Shown one piece after another: positions 54,505 to 64,000 of a DNA stretch of 64,000 bases. The DNA lies in assembly GCA_002007465.1 (NCBI GenBank), contig LNAC01000853.1:416164-480163 (forward strand), read 5' to 3'. The notes beneath the pieces were generated by a model. It saw only the letters and a program-made list of their open reading frames with translations, ran no database searches and was not told the origin of the DNA. Position numbers and translations under genes: made by a program. The stretch's first letter is position 1. Each line of letters starts with the position of its first letter. Origin of the DNA: Ailurus styani. Its lineage: Eukaryota; Chordata; Mammalia; Carnivora; Ailuridae.

Positions 54505-54516
54505 GTGAAGGATCTG
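54501..54516 (+). repeat. Right 16-bp target-site duplication of composite insert
   Basis: AGAAGTGAAGGATCTG, identical to 53421-53436; the L1 ORF2 reading resumes immediately after it. Confidence 0.97.
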
Positions 54517-55980
54517 CATTTGAGGAACTACAAAACACTCATGAAAGAAACTGAAGACACAAAAAGATGGGAAAACATCCCATATTCATGGATCAGAAGA
54601 ATAAACATTACTAAAATGTCTATACTGCTCAGAGCAATCTATACTTTCAATGCCATCCTGATCAAAATTCCACTGGCATTTTTCAAAGTGCTGGAACAAA
54701 CAGTCCCAAAATTTTTATGGAGCCAGAAAAGACCTGGAATCGCTAAGGAAATGTTGAAAAAGAAAAGCAAAGCTGGGGGCATCACGTTGCCTGATTTCAA
54801 GCTTTTCTACAAAGCTGTGATCACCAAGACAGCATGGTACTGGCACAAAAACAGACACATAAATCAATGGAACAGAGTAGAAAGTCCAGATATGGAGCCT
54901 CAACTCTATGGTCAAATAATCTTCAATAAAGCAGGAAAAAATATCCATTGGGAAAAAGACAGTCTCTTCAAAAAATGGTGCTGGGAAAATTGGACAGCTA
55001 TGTGTAGAAGAATGAAACTCAACCATTCTCTTACACCATATACAAAGATAAACTCAAAATGGATGAAAGACCTCAACATGAGGCAGGAATCTATCAAAAT
55101 CCTAGAGGAGAACATAGGCAGTAACCTCTTCGACATCACCCACAACAACTTCTTTCAAGACATGTCTCCAAAGGCAAAGGAAACAAAATCAAAAATGAAC
55201 TTTTGAAACTTCATCAAGATAAAAAGCTTCTGCACTGCAAAGGAAACAGTCAACAAAACAAAGAGGCAACCCACGGAATGGGAGAAGATACTCACAAATG
55301 ACACTACAGACAAAGGGCTGATAGCTAAGATCTATAAAGAACTCCTCAAACTCAACATCCAAAAAACAGATAATCATGTCAGAAAATGGGCAGAAGACAT
55401 GAACAGACACTTCTCCAAAGAAGGCATACAAATGGTTAACAGACACATGAAAAAATGTCATCACCATTAGCCCTCAGGGAAATTCAAATCAAAACTACAT
55501 TGAGATATCACCTTACACCAGTTAGAAGGGCCAAAATTAACAGGACAGGAAACAACAAGTGTTGGAGAGAATGTGGAGAAAGAGGAACCCTCTTACAGTG
55601 TTGGTGGGACTGCAAGTTGGTGCAGCCACTTTGGAAAACAGTGCGGAGAGTCCTCAAAAAATTAAAAATAGAGCTATCTTATGACCTGGCAATTGCACTG
55701 CTGGGTATTTACCCCAAAGATATAGACATAGTGAAAAGAAGGGCCATATATACCCCAATGTTCATAGCAGCAATGGCTACAATCACCAAACTGTGGAAAG
55801 AGCTGAGATGCCCTTCAACAGATGAATGGATAAAGAAGATATGGTCCATATATACAATGGAATATTATACAACCATCAGAAAGGATTAATACCCAACTTT
55901 TGTATCAACATGGATGGGACTGGAGGAGATTATGCTGAGTGAAATAAGTCAAGCAGAGAAAGTCAATTATCATATGGTTT
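54517..55980 (+). pseudogene. L1 ORF2 C-terminal remnant, part 2
   Basis: Continues ORF2 downstream of the reverse-transcriptase core. Blocks include [60 protein letters not shown] and [14 protein letters not shown]. The first frame stops at a TGA near 55204 (after SKMNF). A further stop lies near 55468. The frame then reads to ATMEYYTTIRKD-like C-terminal sequence near 55889, and the end-of-ORF2 to 3' UTR junction follows. It once formed the thumb and cysteine-rich C-terminal part of ORF2p. At least two stops here plus those in part 1 exclude activity. Confidence 0.92.
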
Positions 55981-56329
55981 CACTTACTTGGAGAGCATAA
56001 GGAATAACATGGAGGACATTAGGAGAAGGAATGTAAAAGTGAATTGGGGCAAATTGAAGGGGGAGATGAATCATGAGAGACTGTGGACTCTGAGAAATAA
56101 ACTAAGGGTTTTGGAGGAGAGGGGGTGGGGCTAAGGGTGAGCCTGGTATTAAGGAGGGCACTTATTGCATGGAGCACTGGGTGTGGTGCCTAAACAATGA
56201 ATCTTGGAACACTGAAAAAAATTAAATTAATTTCAAAAAATACATTATGCACATAGGATATATTTATTTATAACAAGATACAATACTTCCAATAGGATTA
56301 ACAAGTAAGGCTTAAATATGTACTATATA

Positions 56330-56720
56330 TAAGAGATAAAACAATAGAGAAAATCAATGGAACTTTCTTTGAAAAAGAAATTCTTTGAAAAAACTTCTGA
56401 TAAGAATGACAAAAATAAAAGGACACACAAATCACCACAGATCCTGCAGGCATGAAAAGGAAAATAAGGGAATATTACAAACTTCTGCTCACAAATTTGA
56501 CAACTTAGGATAAATGTACCAATTCCTTGAAAACCACACTCAACAAAGATAGAGGAGATAATCTGAATAAAGCCACTGAAAATTTAAATTCATAATTTGA
56601 AAGCTCCCGAAAAAGAAATCATCATTCGCAGATGGTGTCACTGAAGAATTTTACCAAATACTTCAAGAAAAATTAACACCAATTCTATACAGTATCTTCT
56701 AGAAAAACAAAGAAGAGGAT
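56330..56720 (+). pseudogene. Ancient L1 ORF2 (N-terminal RT region) remnant, sense
   Basis: 'aatcaatggaactttctttgaaaaagaaattc', 'ggaatattacaaacttctgctcacaaatttgacaacttagg', 'gtaccaattccttgaaaaccacactc', 'gaattttaccaaatacttcaagaaaaattaacaccaattctatac' follow L1 ORF2 order but are strongly decayed. The younger L1 upstream inserted next to this older copy. Confidence 0.7.
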
Positions 56721-57010
56721 ACAGGGCATGAAAGGAAGAGAGAAGTCAAGGGTGATTCCAAGGTCTCTGAAGAACAGGAAGGATGGAGCTGCCATCAACC
56801 AAGATGAGGAGAAAGGAGATGTATTCATAAGAGGAAGCAGGAAAGTAATCAGTGTTGGTTTTGGATGTTGTAACCTTGAGATGCTTATAAAGCCTGACAG
56901 TGTAGACATAACGTAGCAGTAAAAGTTCAGGAGAGTAATGCCTGAAGAGACTGACCTGAGAATATGAGTGTTTGTGATAACCTACTGAGGGTGAATGAAG
57001 AGTGTGCCTC
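56721..57010. other. Unassigned DNA
   Basis: No recognised repeat. AGTGTGCCTC at 57001-57010 is the left duplication of the next SINEC. Confidence 0.4.
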
Positions 57011-57211
57011 TGAGGGTTCCCTGGGTGGCTCACTTGGTTAAGTCGCTGGTTCTTAATTTTGACTTAGGTCATGATCTCAGGGTCCTGGGGTCTAGCCAGC
57101 ATGGGGCTCTGCACTCTGCAGGGAGCCTGCTTCAGGATTCTCTCTCCCTCTGCCCCTCCCCCTGCTCATGCTCTCTCTTTAAAATAAATGACTAAATCTT
57201 AAAAAAAAAAA
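57011..57211 (+). mobile_element. SINEC, sense, with intact TSD
   Basis: Head 'gggttccctgggtggctcacttggttaagtc', 'aggtcatgatctcagggtcctggggtc', 'gcagggagcctgcttcagg', 'aaataaatgactaaatctt' and A12. AGTGTGCCTC duplicates at 57001-57010 and 57212-57221. Confidence 0.95.
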
Positions 57212-57221
57212 AGTGTGCCTC

Positions 57222-57469
57222 ATGACACTGCAGTATCTAGAGGGTTGGATTTGCGGATATTTTATTTAGGACTTGTACATTGATATTCGTAGGTAAATTT
57301 GGTATATAATTTTATTTCCTATTGTTGTCTTTGTCTACTTTTCATGCCAAGATTATGCTAGCCAGTTAATAAATGTTGTACAGTTTGGATTAGTTTTGTT
57401 TATAATCTTCAAACATCCCAACCTCCAAAGATACAAGAAGCATTTTCTAAATCTTCAAAGGATCTTAGA
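57222..57469. other. AT-rich unassigned DNA
   Basis: No confident family. Confidence 0.4.
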
Positions 57470-58019
57470 AGACCAATTTTTTGTAGACTTTGTTCTTTTT
57501 AGAGCAGCTTTAGGCTCACAGCCAAATTCAGAGGAAGGTACAGATATCACCCATATACCTTCCACCCCCACATTGCCCAACATCCCCATTTTCAACATTC
57601 CCCATCAGGGCAGTACATTTATTAAAACTGATGAATCTACACTGACACATCATTATCCCCCAAGTCCATAGTCTACCCTCAGGTTCATTCTTGGCATTGA
57701 CCATTCTATGAGTTTGTATAAATGTGTAATCACATGTATCCATCAGTATAGCATCATACAGATTAGATTAACTCCCCTAAAAATCCTCTGTGCCCTGCCT
57801 ATTCATCTCTTCCCAGCCCCTAGAAACCATGGATCTTTTTACTGTCTCCACAGTTTTCCAGAATGCCATATAGTGGCAATCGTATACTATTTCCAGCCTT
57901 TTTAGATTAGTTTCTTTCACTTAGTAATATGCAATCAGGATTCCTCCATGTGTTTTCATGGCTTAATAGCTTATTTCTTCTTAGCACTGAATAAAAGTTC
58001 ATTGTCTAGATGCACCAAG
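57470..58019 (-). mobile_element. L1 (L1MA/MB-like) 3' UTR part, antisense
   Basis: 'tagagcagctttaggctcacagccaaattcagaggaaggtacagatatc', 'ccattttcaacattccccatcagggcagtacatttatt', 'gatgaatctacactgacacatcattatcccccaagtccatagtctacc' closely follow the antisense L1MA/MB 3' UTR. It continues at 58638 after a younger L1 insertion. Confidence 0.88.
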
Positions 58020-58521
58020 TTTTTTTTAACACTTTAAATTTTTTCTATTTAAATGCAGTTTATTAACATATAGTGTATTATTAGTTTCAGAGGTAGAATT
58101 TAGTGATTCATCAGTTGCATAGAACTCCCAGTGCTCATCACTTCAAGTGCCCTCCTTAATGCCCATCCCTCAGTTACCCCCATCCCCCCACCCACCTCCC
58201 CTCTAGCAATCCTCAGTTTGAGTCTCTTATGGTTTGCTTCCCTCTCTATTTTCCTCTTACTTTGTTTTTCCTTCCTTTCCCCCACTTTCATGTTTTGTTT
58301 CTTAAATTCCACATATGAGTGAAATCTTATGGTCTTTATCTTTCTCTGACTGACTTTTTTCACTTAGCCTAATACCTTCTAGCTCCAGTCACATAGTTGC
58401 AAATGGTAAGATTTCATTCTTTTTGATGGCTGAGTAATATTCCATTGTGTGTGTGTGTCTCTGTGTGTGTGTGTCTCTGTGTCTGTGTGTCTGTTCTGTG
58501 TCTATACACTATATCTATATC

Positions 58522-58553
<32 letters not shown>

Positions 58554-58626
58554 GCTGCATCTTCTTTATCTATTCATCTGTCAGTGGACCTCTGGGCTCT
58601 TTCCATAGTTTGGGTATTGTGGACAT
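58020..58626 (-). mobile_element. 5'-truncated L1 inserted in older L1, antisense
   Basis: A 607-base insertion begins with poly-T. It contains an antisense carnivore L1 3' end ('ttcatcagttgcatagaactcccagtgctcatcac', 'cacatatgagtgaaatcttatgg') and internal TG and TATC microsatellites. TAGATGCACCA (58007-58017) and TAGATGCATCA (58627-58637) are its target duplication, one mismatch. Removing it restores the continuous older L1. Confidence 0.88.
58446..58553 (+). repeat. Compound microsatellite (TG)n / (TATC)n
   Basis: TGTGTG runs interspersed with TCTC (58446-58500), then about eight CTAT units (58522-58553), lying inside the inserted L1. Confidence 0.95.
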
Positions 58627-58637
58627 TAGATGCATCA

Positions 58638-60090
58638 CAGTTTATTTATCCATCCAGCTACTGAAGAACACCATGGTCATGCCTAGGTTTGAGTAATTGT
58701 GAGTAATGATGCTATAAACTACCCATGAGTAAGTTTCTGTGTGTACATAAACTTTTAATTCCTTCAGGTAAATGCCAAAAAGTTCAATTGCTGGATCATA
58801 TGGTAAGAGTATGTTTAATTTTCTAAAAATGACCACATTGTCTTCCAAAGTGGTTGTATCATTTTACATTCCCACCAGCAATGAATGAGAGCTCCTGCTG
58901 TTCCTCATCCTTAGCAGGATTTGGTGTTGTCTGTTTGGGATTTTGAGCATTCTGATAGGTGTGTAGTGGTATCTCATCATTGTTTTAATACGCATTTCCA
59001 TGATGACATCTGGTGTAAGGCATCCCCCTTTCATTTGTTTATTTCACATCTGTATATCCTTTTTATGAGGTGTCTGTTAAAATCTTTGACCTATTTTTTA
59101 ATCAGGTGTTTGTTTTCTTATGGTTGAATTTGAAAAGTTCTTTGTATATTTTGGGTAACAATCCCTTATCAGATATGACTTCTGCAAATATTTTCTCCCA
59201 GTCTATCACTTGTCTTCTCTTTCTCTTGAGAGTGTCTTTCACAGAGTAGATATTTTTAATTTTAATTAAGTCCAGCTTATCAGTTCTTTCTTTCATGGAT
59301 TATGCCTTTCGTAGTATCTAAAATGTCATTGTCAAACCAAAGATCATCTGGGTTTCTCTTATGTTATCTTCTGGAAGTTTTATAGTTTTGCATTTACGTT
59401 TAGATCTATGATTCATTTTGGGTTAACTTTTGTGAATGGTGTGAGATCTGTGTCTAGATTCATTTTTTTGCCTATGAATGTACAGTTTTTCCAGGAACAT
59501 TTGTTGAAAAGACTCTCTTTGCTCTATTGTATTACCTTTAATCCTATCTCAGATATCAGTTGAATATATTTACAGAGGTCTATTTCTGGGCTCTCTATTT
59601 TATTCCATTGATCTATTTGTCTGTGTGTTGTTGATACCACCCTGTCTTGATCACTGTAGCTTTATACTAAGTCTGAAAGTTGGGTAGTGTCAATCCTCCA
59701 ACTTTGTACTTCTTCAATATCGTGATGGTTCTTCTGGGTCTTTTGTCATTTCATATAAACTTCAGAATCAGTTTGTCAACATCCATAAAGCTGTGACTCC
59801 CTGTATTTGTCTATATAATTTTGGGGTCAATGTTACCCTGTGTCCTCCCATCTCTCGAGGATTCTAGTAGAGGTGTTGGTTTTTCGATCTGTTCAGTTTT
59901 TTTACCTTTTGTCAGGATAGAGAAGCAGCTTCCCAGCTCCTAGTATGTGTAATTGGAATTGGTTATATTACCAACTTTATTTTTTCATTGATTATTGGTC
60001 TATGTAATACTTTAATTCTTTTTCTATTCTCTTTGCACTTTGTAATTGCTGATATTCATTTACAAAATTAGTTTAGTTACAAAATTATTG
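58638..60090 (-). pseudogene. Older L1 ORF2 C-terminal region, antisense
   Basis: The minus strand encodes decayed ORF2 C-terminal sequence. The frame 58642-58848 includes LPYDPAIELFGIYLKE. Antisense stretches such as 'gaaaatatttgcagaagtcatatc', 'ctccatttaaagaaatcttttcaaca' and the block around 59530-59800 follow L1 order. Stops and frameshifts occur throughout. It is the same element as 57470-58019. Confidence 0.8.
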
Positions 60091-60620
60091 GAATAAGTAT
60101 ACTCATTCACTCTCATAAGATTTACAAAATTCTATATCTAAAACTATGTCACTTTTAAGTCTAATGTTATTTCTTATTTCTCTCTTTTCTTCTCAGTTAC
60201 CCTCTAAAGCTGTTTAGATTTTTCTTTCTATCTTTGATGCTCTGTCATTTCGTTTTGATGTTTGTAGGTGTTGACACATTATTAACACTGCTTGGTACAT
60301 GATGAGCTTTTCCAAACTGAAGACTCATATCTGCCTTGATTCATTATGAAGTATTTCAAATAGATCAAAAAGATTAGAGAATAATACAACTGAATATACA
60401 TGCACCCATCACTCAGTATAAGATATAAAACATTAAAGTATAATTGAAAGCCAGTATCTACTTCTCCCCAATCACGTTTTCCTCCCATATCCTAAATAAT
60501 CACTATCCTAAATTTGATTGATAAATTCCAGGCAGATCTTTATAGTTTTCCTACATATGAATATATCCCTATTTTTCATGTTTTTAAATTTCAGATAAAT
60601 GACATTATATAAACTTCTGT
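60091..60620 (-). mobile_element. Ancient L1 fragments, antisense
   Basis: 'ctctaaagctgtttagatttttctttc...ttgacacattattaacactgcttgg' and then 'gagaataatacaactgaatatacatgcacccatcactc' resemble two pieces of older antisense L1. Boundaries between them are uncertain. Confidence 0.5.
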
Positions 60621-60639
60621 AATTTTTGGCTTTAAAAAA

Positions 60640-60990
60640 ATAATCCACCTTTTCTGTGAGTGATTCTGGTTCACACAGAACCAGCCAAGTGATGTGCTGC
60701 AGCTCACGGGGTGCAGGCTGTAGTTTACTGACTTCTTGCCCCTCTAGGCAACCAGGTGGAGTCTGGGGTTGCCTCCAGAGCCATTGGAGGAGGTATGTTT
60801 CTGGAGCTGAAGAAGCTAAGTGGGGCCAGTCACAACAGGGAGGCCTTGTGGGGGGAGCCCTGGCAGATGCAGCTCTAGGTGGAGAGCTCCACATCTCTGC
60901 CTCTTTACCTCCACCAGAGCTGTTCTTTATCCACATCCTTTCGGTGGTGAGTGAAGCACAATAGTGCTTCCGCTCTAATTTAAAATGCTT
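60640..60990. other. GC-richer unassigned island within L1-rich DNA
   Basis: About 350 bases of higher GC with no repeat signature. It is bounded by AT-rich L1 sequence. A minus-strand 171-codon frame (60508-61023) and a plus-strand 102-codon frame (60656-60964) overlap here. Neither shows a recognisable domain, and the minus frame extends into flanking repeat. Function unknown. Confidence 0.4.
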
Positions 60991-61679
60991 CACGTGATAA
61001 AGTTGTTGGGTTTTTTGAGGCAACCTTTACAAATCTCTCTGTACTCCAGAACAACAGAAGGACTTTAGAATATTTTCAATCTGGCAACCTGACACTTCTT
61101 AAATTTCATTTCTATCCAGTATTTTTTTTCTCCTTGTTTCTTTTTTATATCATAAACCAACACCTCTATTGCTGTTGTTCTATGCAGTCAACATTTGTTT
61201 AGATTTACCCACATGCTTGTGCGGGGCTGCTACTAACCTATATGATATTTTTATGCAAATTAGAAAAGGAGCTTCTTTCTCAAAAAACTCATCTCCATCT
61301 GTGAGAGGCACCATTCATACATATACCATCTAATAACAGAGTACCTAATAAACCTAGAAGCTATGCTTCTGTATGTAACTAGCATCCCCAAATGTGACAC
61401 CTCTGTTCAGTACACAACTTCTACAACTGCACCTGGCAGTCCAGGTTTACCAGATCTTTAAGTTCCATTCTGCACCGTAGCACAGTTCTTCCTTCTGGGT
61501 CAATTTCCATACAAAAGGACAGTCTTAGGAAGTTCCTTAAGTTCAAGCTTCGAGGAAATAAATTTCTCAGTTTTTGTTACTTTATACATGTTTTTATATT
61601 AACATTTTATAAATGCTATTATGTTGTGTCTGAGGATAGGTTTAAGTAGTTTAAAATTCTATGTTAATAGTCATTTTTT
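60991..61679. other. AT-rich unassigned DNA
   Basis: No secure repeat family; texture suggests old L1. Confidence 0.35.
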
Positions 61680-62200
61680 CTCAACAGTTTGAAGACAGTA
61701 TTTTACTCTCCTTTGCTTTTGTTGCTGTTAATGAGGAATCTATGGTCAATCTGATAGTTACTGCTTGTCACTAACCTGTCCTTTCTCTTTGTTTGCTATT
61801 AATTTTTTGTTTTGTCTTTGAAGTTCTGCCAGTTCTTTTGAAGTTTGCTATGTAGGCTTCATTGTGTCCTCTGAATCTTTGAATCTATTTCTTTTATCAA
61901 CTTTGGAAAATCCTCTGCTATTATCTCTTTGAATATTATCTCTGCTCTGGTCTCTCTTTTGTCCCTCTGAAATTAAAATTACACATACATTGGACTTTTT
62001 CATACTATCTTTTGAGGCTGCTAACCTTGTTCACATTTCCCATCCTATTTGTCACTTGAAGTTATATTCTTCCTTTATCTCTCTCCCAGCTTATCAGTTC
62101 CCCCTTCAGCTCTGTTCAGTCTCCTGTTTAACCTTTCCACTGACAATTTCCATGACTACAATTCAATTTCTACAAATTCTACTTGGTTATTTCCCAGATA
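61680..62200 (-). mobile_element. Ancient L1 fragment, antisense
   Basis: 'gaagacagtattttactctcctttgc', 'ggaaaatcctctgctattatctctttgaatattatctctgctctgg', 'tgaaattaaaattacacatacattggac' resembles the antisense region of old L1M elements. Confidence 0.55.
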
Positions 62201-62269
62201 TGGAAGAATTCTTTTTAATGGAGCATCATCCCCCTCTCTCTTGTTTTATCATCCACCTTTTATTTTAAA

Positions 62270-64000
62270 AATACTTAAAATATTTATTTTTTTATTATTC
62301 TTTGCCCCAAGGGTACAGGTCTGTGAACCATCAGGCTTACATCTTTCACAGCATTCACCAAAGCACAAACCCTCCCCAAAGTCCATAACCCATCCACCCT
62401 ATCCCTACCCTCCCACCCCCCAGTAACCCTCAGTTTGATTTGTGAGATTAGGACTCTCTTATGGTTTGCCTCCTTCCCCATCCCATCTTGTTTCATTATT
62501 TTTCCCTCCCTACCCCCCACAAATCCCCATCCTGACTCTCAAGTTCCTCATATCAGAGAAATCATGTGATAATTGTCATTCTCTGATTGACTTATTTCGC
62601 TCAGCATAATACACTCCAGTTTCATCCACGTCGATGCAAATGGCAAGATTTCATTTCTTTTGATAGCTACATAGTATTCCGTTGTATATATATACCACAT
62701 CTTCTGTATCCATTCATCTGTTGATGGACATCTAGGTTCTTTCCATAGTTTGGCTATTGTGGACATTGCTGCTATAAACATTCGGGAGCACGTGTCCCTG
62801 AGGATCACTACCTTTGTATCTTTAGGGTAAATACCCAGTAGTGCGATTGCTGGGTCATAGGGTAGCTCTATTTTCAACTTTTTGAGGAATCTCCACACTG
62901 TTTTCCAGAGTGGCTGCACCAGCTTGCATTCCCACCAACAGTGTAGGAGGGTTCCCCTTTCTCCGCAACCTCACCAACATCTGTCATTTCCTGACTTGTT
63001 GATTTTAGCCATTCTGACAGGTGTGAGGTGGTATCTCACTGTGGTTTTGATTTGTATTTCCCTGATGCCAAGTGATGTTGAGCACTTTCTCATGTGTCTC
63101 TTGGCCATTTGGATGTCTTCCTTGAAGAAATGTCTGTTCATGTCTTCTGCCCATTTCTTGACTGGGTTATTTGTTTTATGGGTGTTGAGTTTGAGAAGCT
63201 CTTTGTAGATTTTGGATACTAGCCCTTTATATGATATGTCGTTTGCAAATATCTTCTCCCATTCTGTCAGTTGTCTTTTGGTTTTGTTGACTGTTTCCTT
63301 TGCTGTGCAAAAGCTTTTAATCTTGATGAAGTCCCAATAGTTCATTTTTGCCCTTGCTTCCCTTGCCTTTGGTGAGGTTCCTAGGAAGAAGTTGCTGCGG
63401 TTGAGGTCGAAGAGGTTGCTGCCTGTGTTCTCCTCGAGGATTTTGATGGATTCCTTTCTCACATTGAGGTCTTTTATCCATTTTGAGTCTATTTTTGTGT
63501 GTGGTGTCAGGAAATGATCCAGTTTCATTTTTCTGCATGTGGCTGACCAGTTTTCCCAACACCATTTGTTGAAGAGACTGTCTTTTTCCCACTGGACATT
63601 CTTTCCTGCTTTGTCGAAGATTAGTTGACCATAGAGTTGAGGGTCCATTTTTGGGTTCTCTATTCTGTTCCACTGGTCTATGTGTCTGTTTTTGTGCCAG
63701 TACCATACTGTCTTGATGATGACGGCTTTGTAATAGAGCTTGAAATCTGGAATTGTGATGCCGCCAACTTTGCTTTTTTTTTTCAACATTCCTTTGGCTA
63801 TTCGGGGTCTTTTCTGGTTCCATATAAATTTTAGGATTATTTGTTCCATTTCTTTGAAATAAATTGCTGGTATTTTGATGGGGATTGCATTAAATGTGTA
63901 GATTGCTCTAGGTAGCATAGACATTTTCACAATATTTATTCTACCCATCCATGAGCATGGAATGTTTTTCCACTTCTTTGTGTCTTCCTCAATTTCTTTC
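62270..64000 (-). mobile_element. Young L1, antisense, truncated by window edge
   Basis: Starts with a T-rich tail and the reversed L1 3' UTR ('ggtctgtgaaccatcaggcttacatctttcac', 'cagtaaccctcagtttg'). It then runs through ORF2 to the right edge. Low divergence and one long open ORF2 frame indicate recent activity of the lineage. The 5' end lies outside the window, so completeness is unknown. Confidence 0.93.
62548..64000 (-). pseudogene. L1 ORF2 (C-terminal half), one in-frame stop, partial at window edge
   Basis: Encodes the C-terminal half of ORF2p, the L1 endonuclease/reverse transcriptase; the catalytic FADD region lies beyond the right edge. Reading from 64000 down, blocks include [59 protein letters not shown] and, near the C-terminus, [16 protein letters not shown] and MFIAAMSTIAKLWKEPRCPS. 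The frame is open to 62971, where TGA follows SGNDRCW; related copies have an arginine codon (CGA) there. The same frame then continues, open, to the normal-looking C-terminus at 62548. The defect is therefore a single nonsense change, not a frameshift, and removes part of the cysteine-rich C-terminal region. The last intact residues before the stop already include the first cysteine of that region. Confidence 0.93.

Larger units (their letters stand above)
52559..56243 (+). mobile_element. Young 5'-truncated L1, sense, carrying a composite insertion
   Basis: A 5'-truncated carnivore L1 begins inside the ORF2 reverse-transcriptase region and runs to the 3' UTR ('gcactgggtgtggtgcctaaacaatgaatcttggaacactg') and A-rich tail. 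It is bounded by ATTATGCACCTA (52547-52558) and ATTATGCACATA (56244-56255), one mismatch. After removing the block 53437-54500 and one copy of its duplication, about 2.6 kb of L1 remains. It lies within older L1 sequence that resumes at about 56330. Confidence 0.93.

Noticed and set aside
62919..62971. Frameshift in the right-edge L1 ORF2
   Set aside because: The two open parts are in the same frame (51 bases, 17 codons apart). The break is a single in-frame TGA.

Overview
This window is nuclear genomic DNA from a caniform carnivore, most likely a mustelid or close arctoid relative. The main evidence is about a dozen lysine-tRNA-type Can-SINEs (SINEC). They share the head GCGCCTGGGTGGCTCAGT and a CT-rich tail (CTGCCTGCCTCTCTGCC...), followed by AATAAAATCTT and poly-A. 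Carnivore-type LINE-1 sequence supports this. The order-level call is firm; the family-level call is inference from tail style. I could support no protein-coding exon, rRNA, functional tRNA, CRISPR array or bacterial-type operon. The only long open frames with a recognisable product are broken LINE-1 ORF2 remnants.

Layout. 1-2.4 kb is mostly unassigned DNA with a MIR. 2.45-3.43 kb is a strong CpG island, the best promoter candidate, with an old MIR inside its downstream edge. 3.7-10.97 kb holds an ancient L1, two SINECs, two MER5-like DNA elements, a solo-LTR-like element, a MIR, and a HAL1-like element interrupted by a Tigger-type transposon, then a MaLR LTR. 11-17 kb is largely unique, with a 317-base assembly gap (12086-12402) and a second hidden join (single N at 12584). 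17-22.2 kb carries L2, an L1 3' end, a CpG-rich ancient L1 fragment, a twin-primed (inverted) young L1 and an MLT2 LTR. 22.6-42 kb is GC-richer, poor in L1 and rich in MIR, L2 and MaLR-type LTRs, with a polypyrimidine tract and a (CA)24 microsatellite. 43-64 kb is AT-rich and dominated by nested L1 copies. It ends in a minus-strand young L1 whose ORF2 runs off the right edge.

The most unusual structure is at 53437-54500. It is a 1,064-base block of SINEC + about 670 bases of unique DNA + a second SINEC + poly-A, inserted into a young L1 and flanked by one perfect 16-base target-site duplication. The sequence favours one retrotransposition event in which a SINE-headed read-through transcript carried non-repeat DNA and a second SINE (a SINE 3' transduction). 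Other notable items are the twin-primed L1 at 19412-20162, the MIR inside the CpG island, the L1-in-L1 insertion at 58020-58626, a dispersed 50-base duplication at 27.4 and 28.9 kb, and a sharp compositional boundary near 42-44 kb.

Family names for old repeats (HAL1, MLT1, MLT2, MST, Tigger, MER5, L1ME, L2, MIR) come from recognising consensus-like stretches by eye. Their edges are approximate unless a target-site duplication is given.
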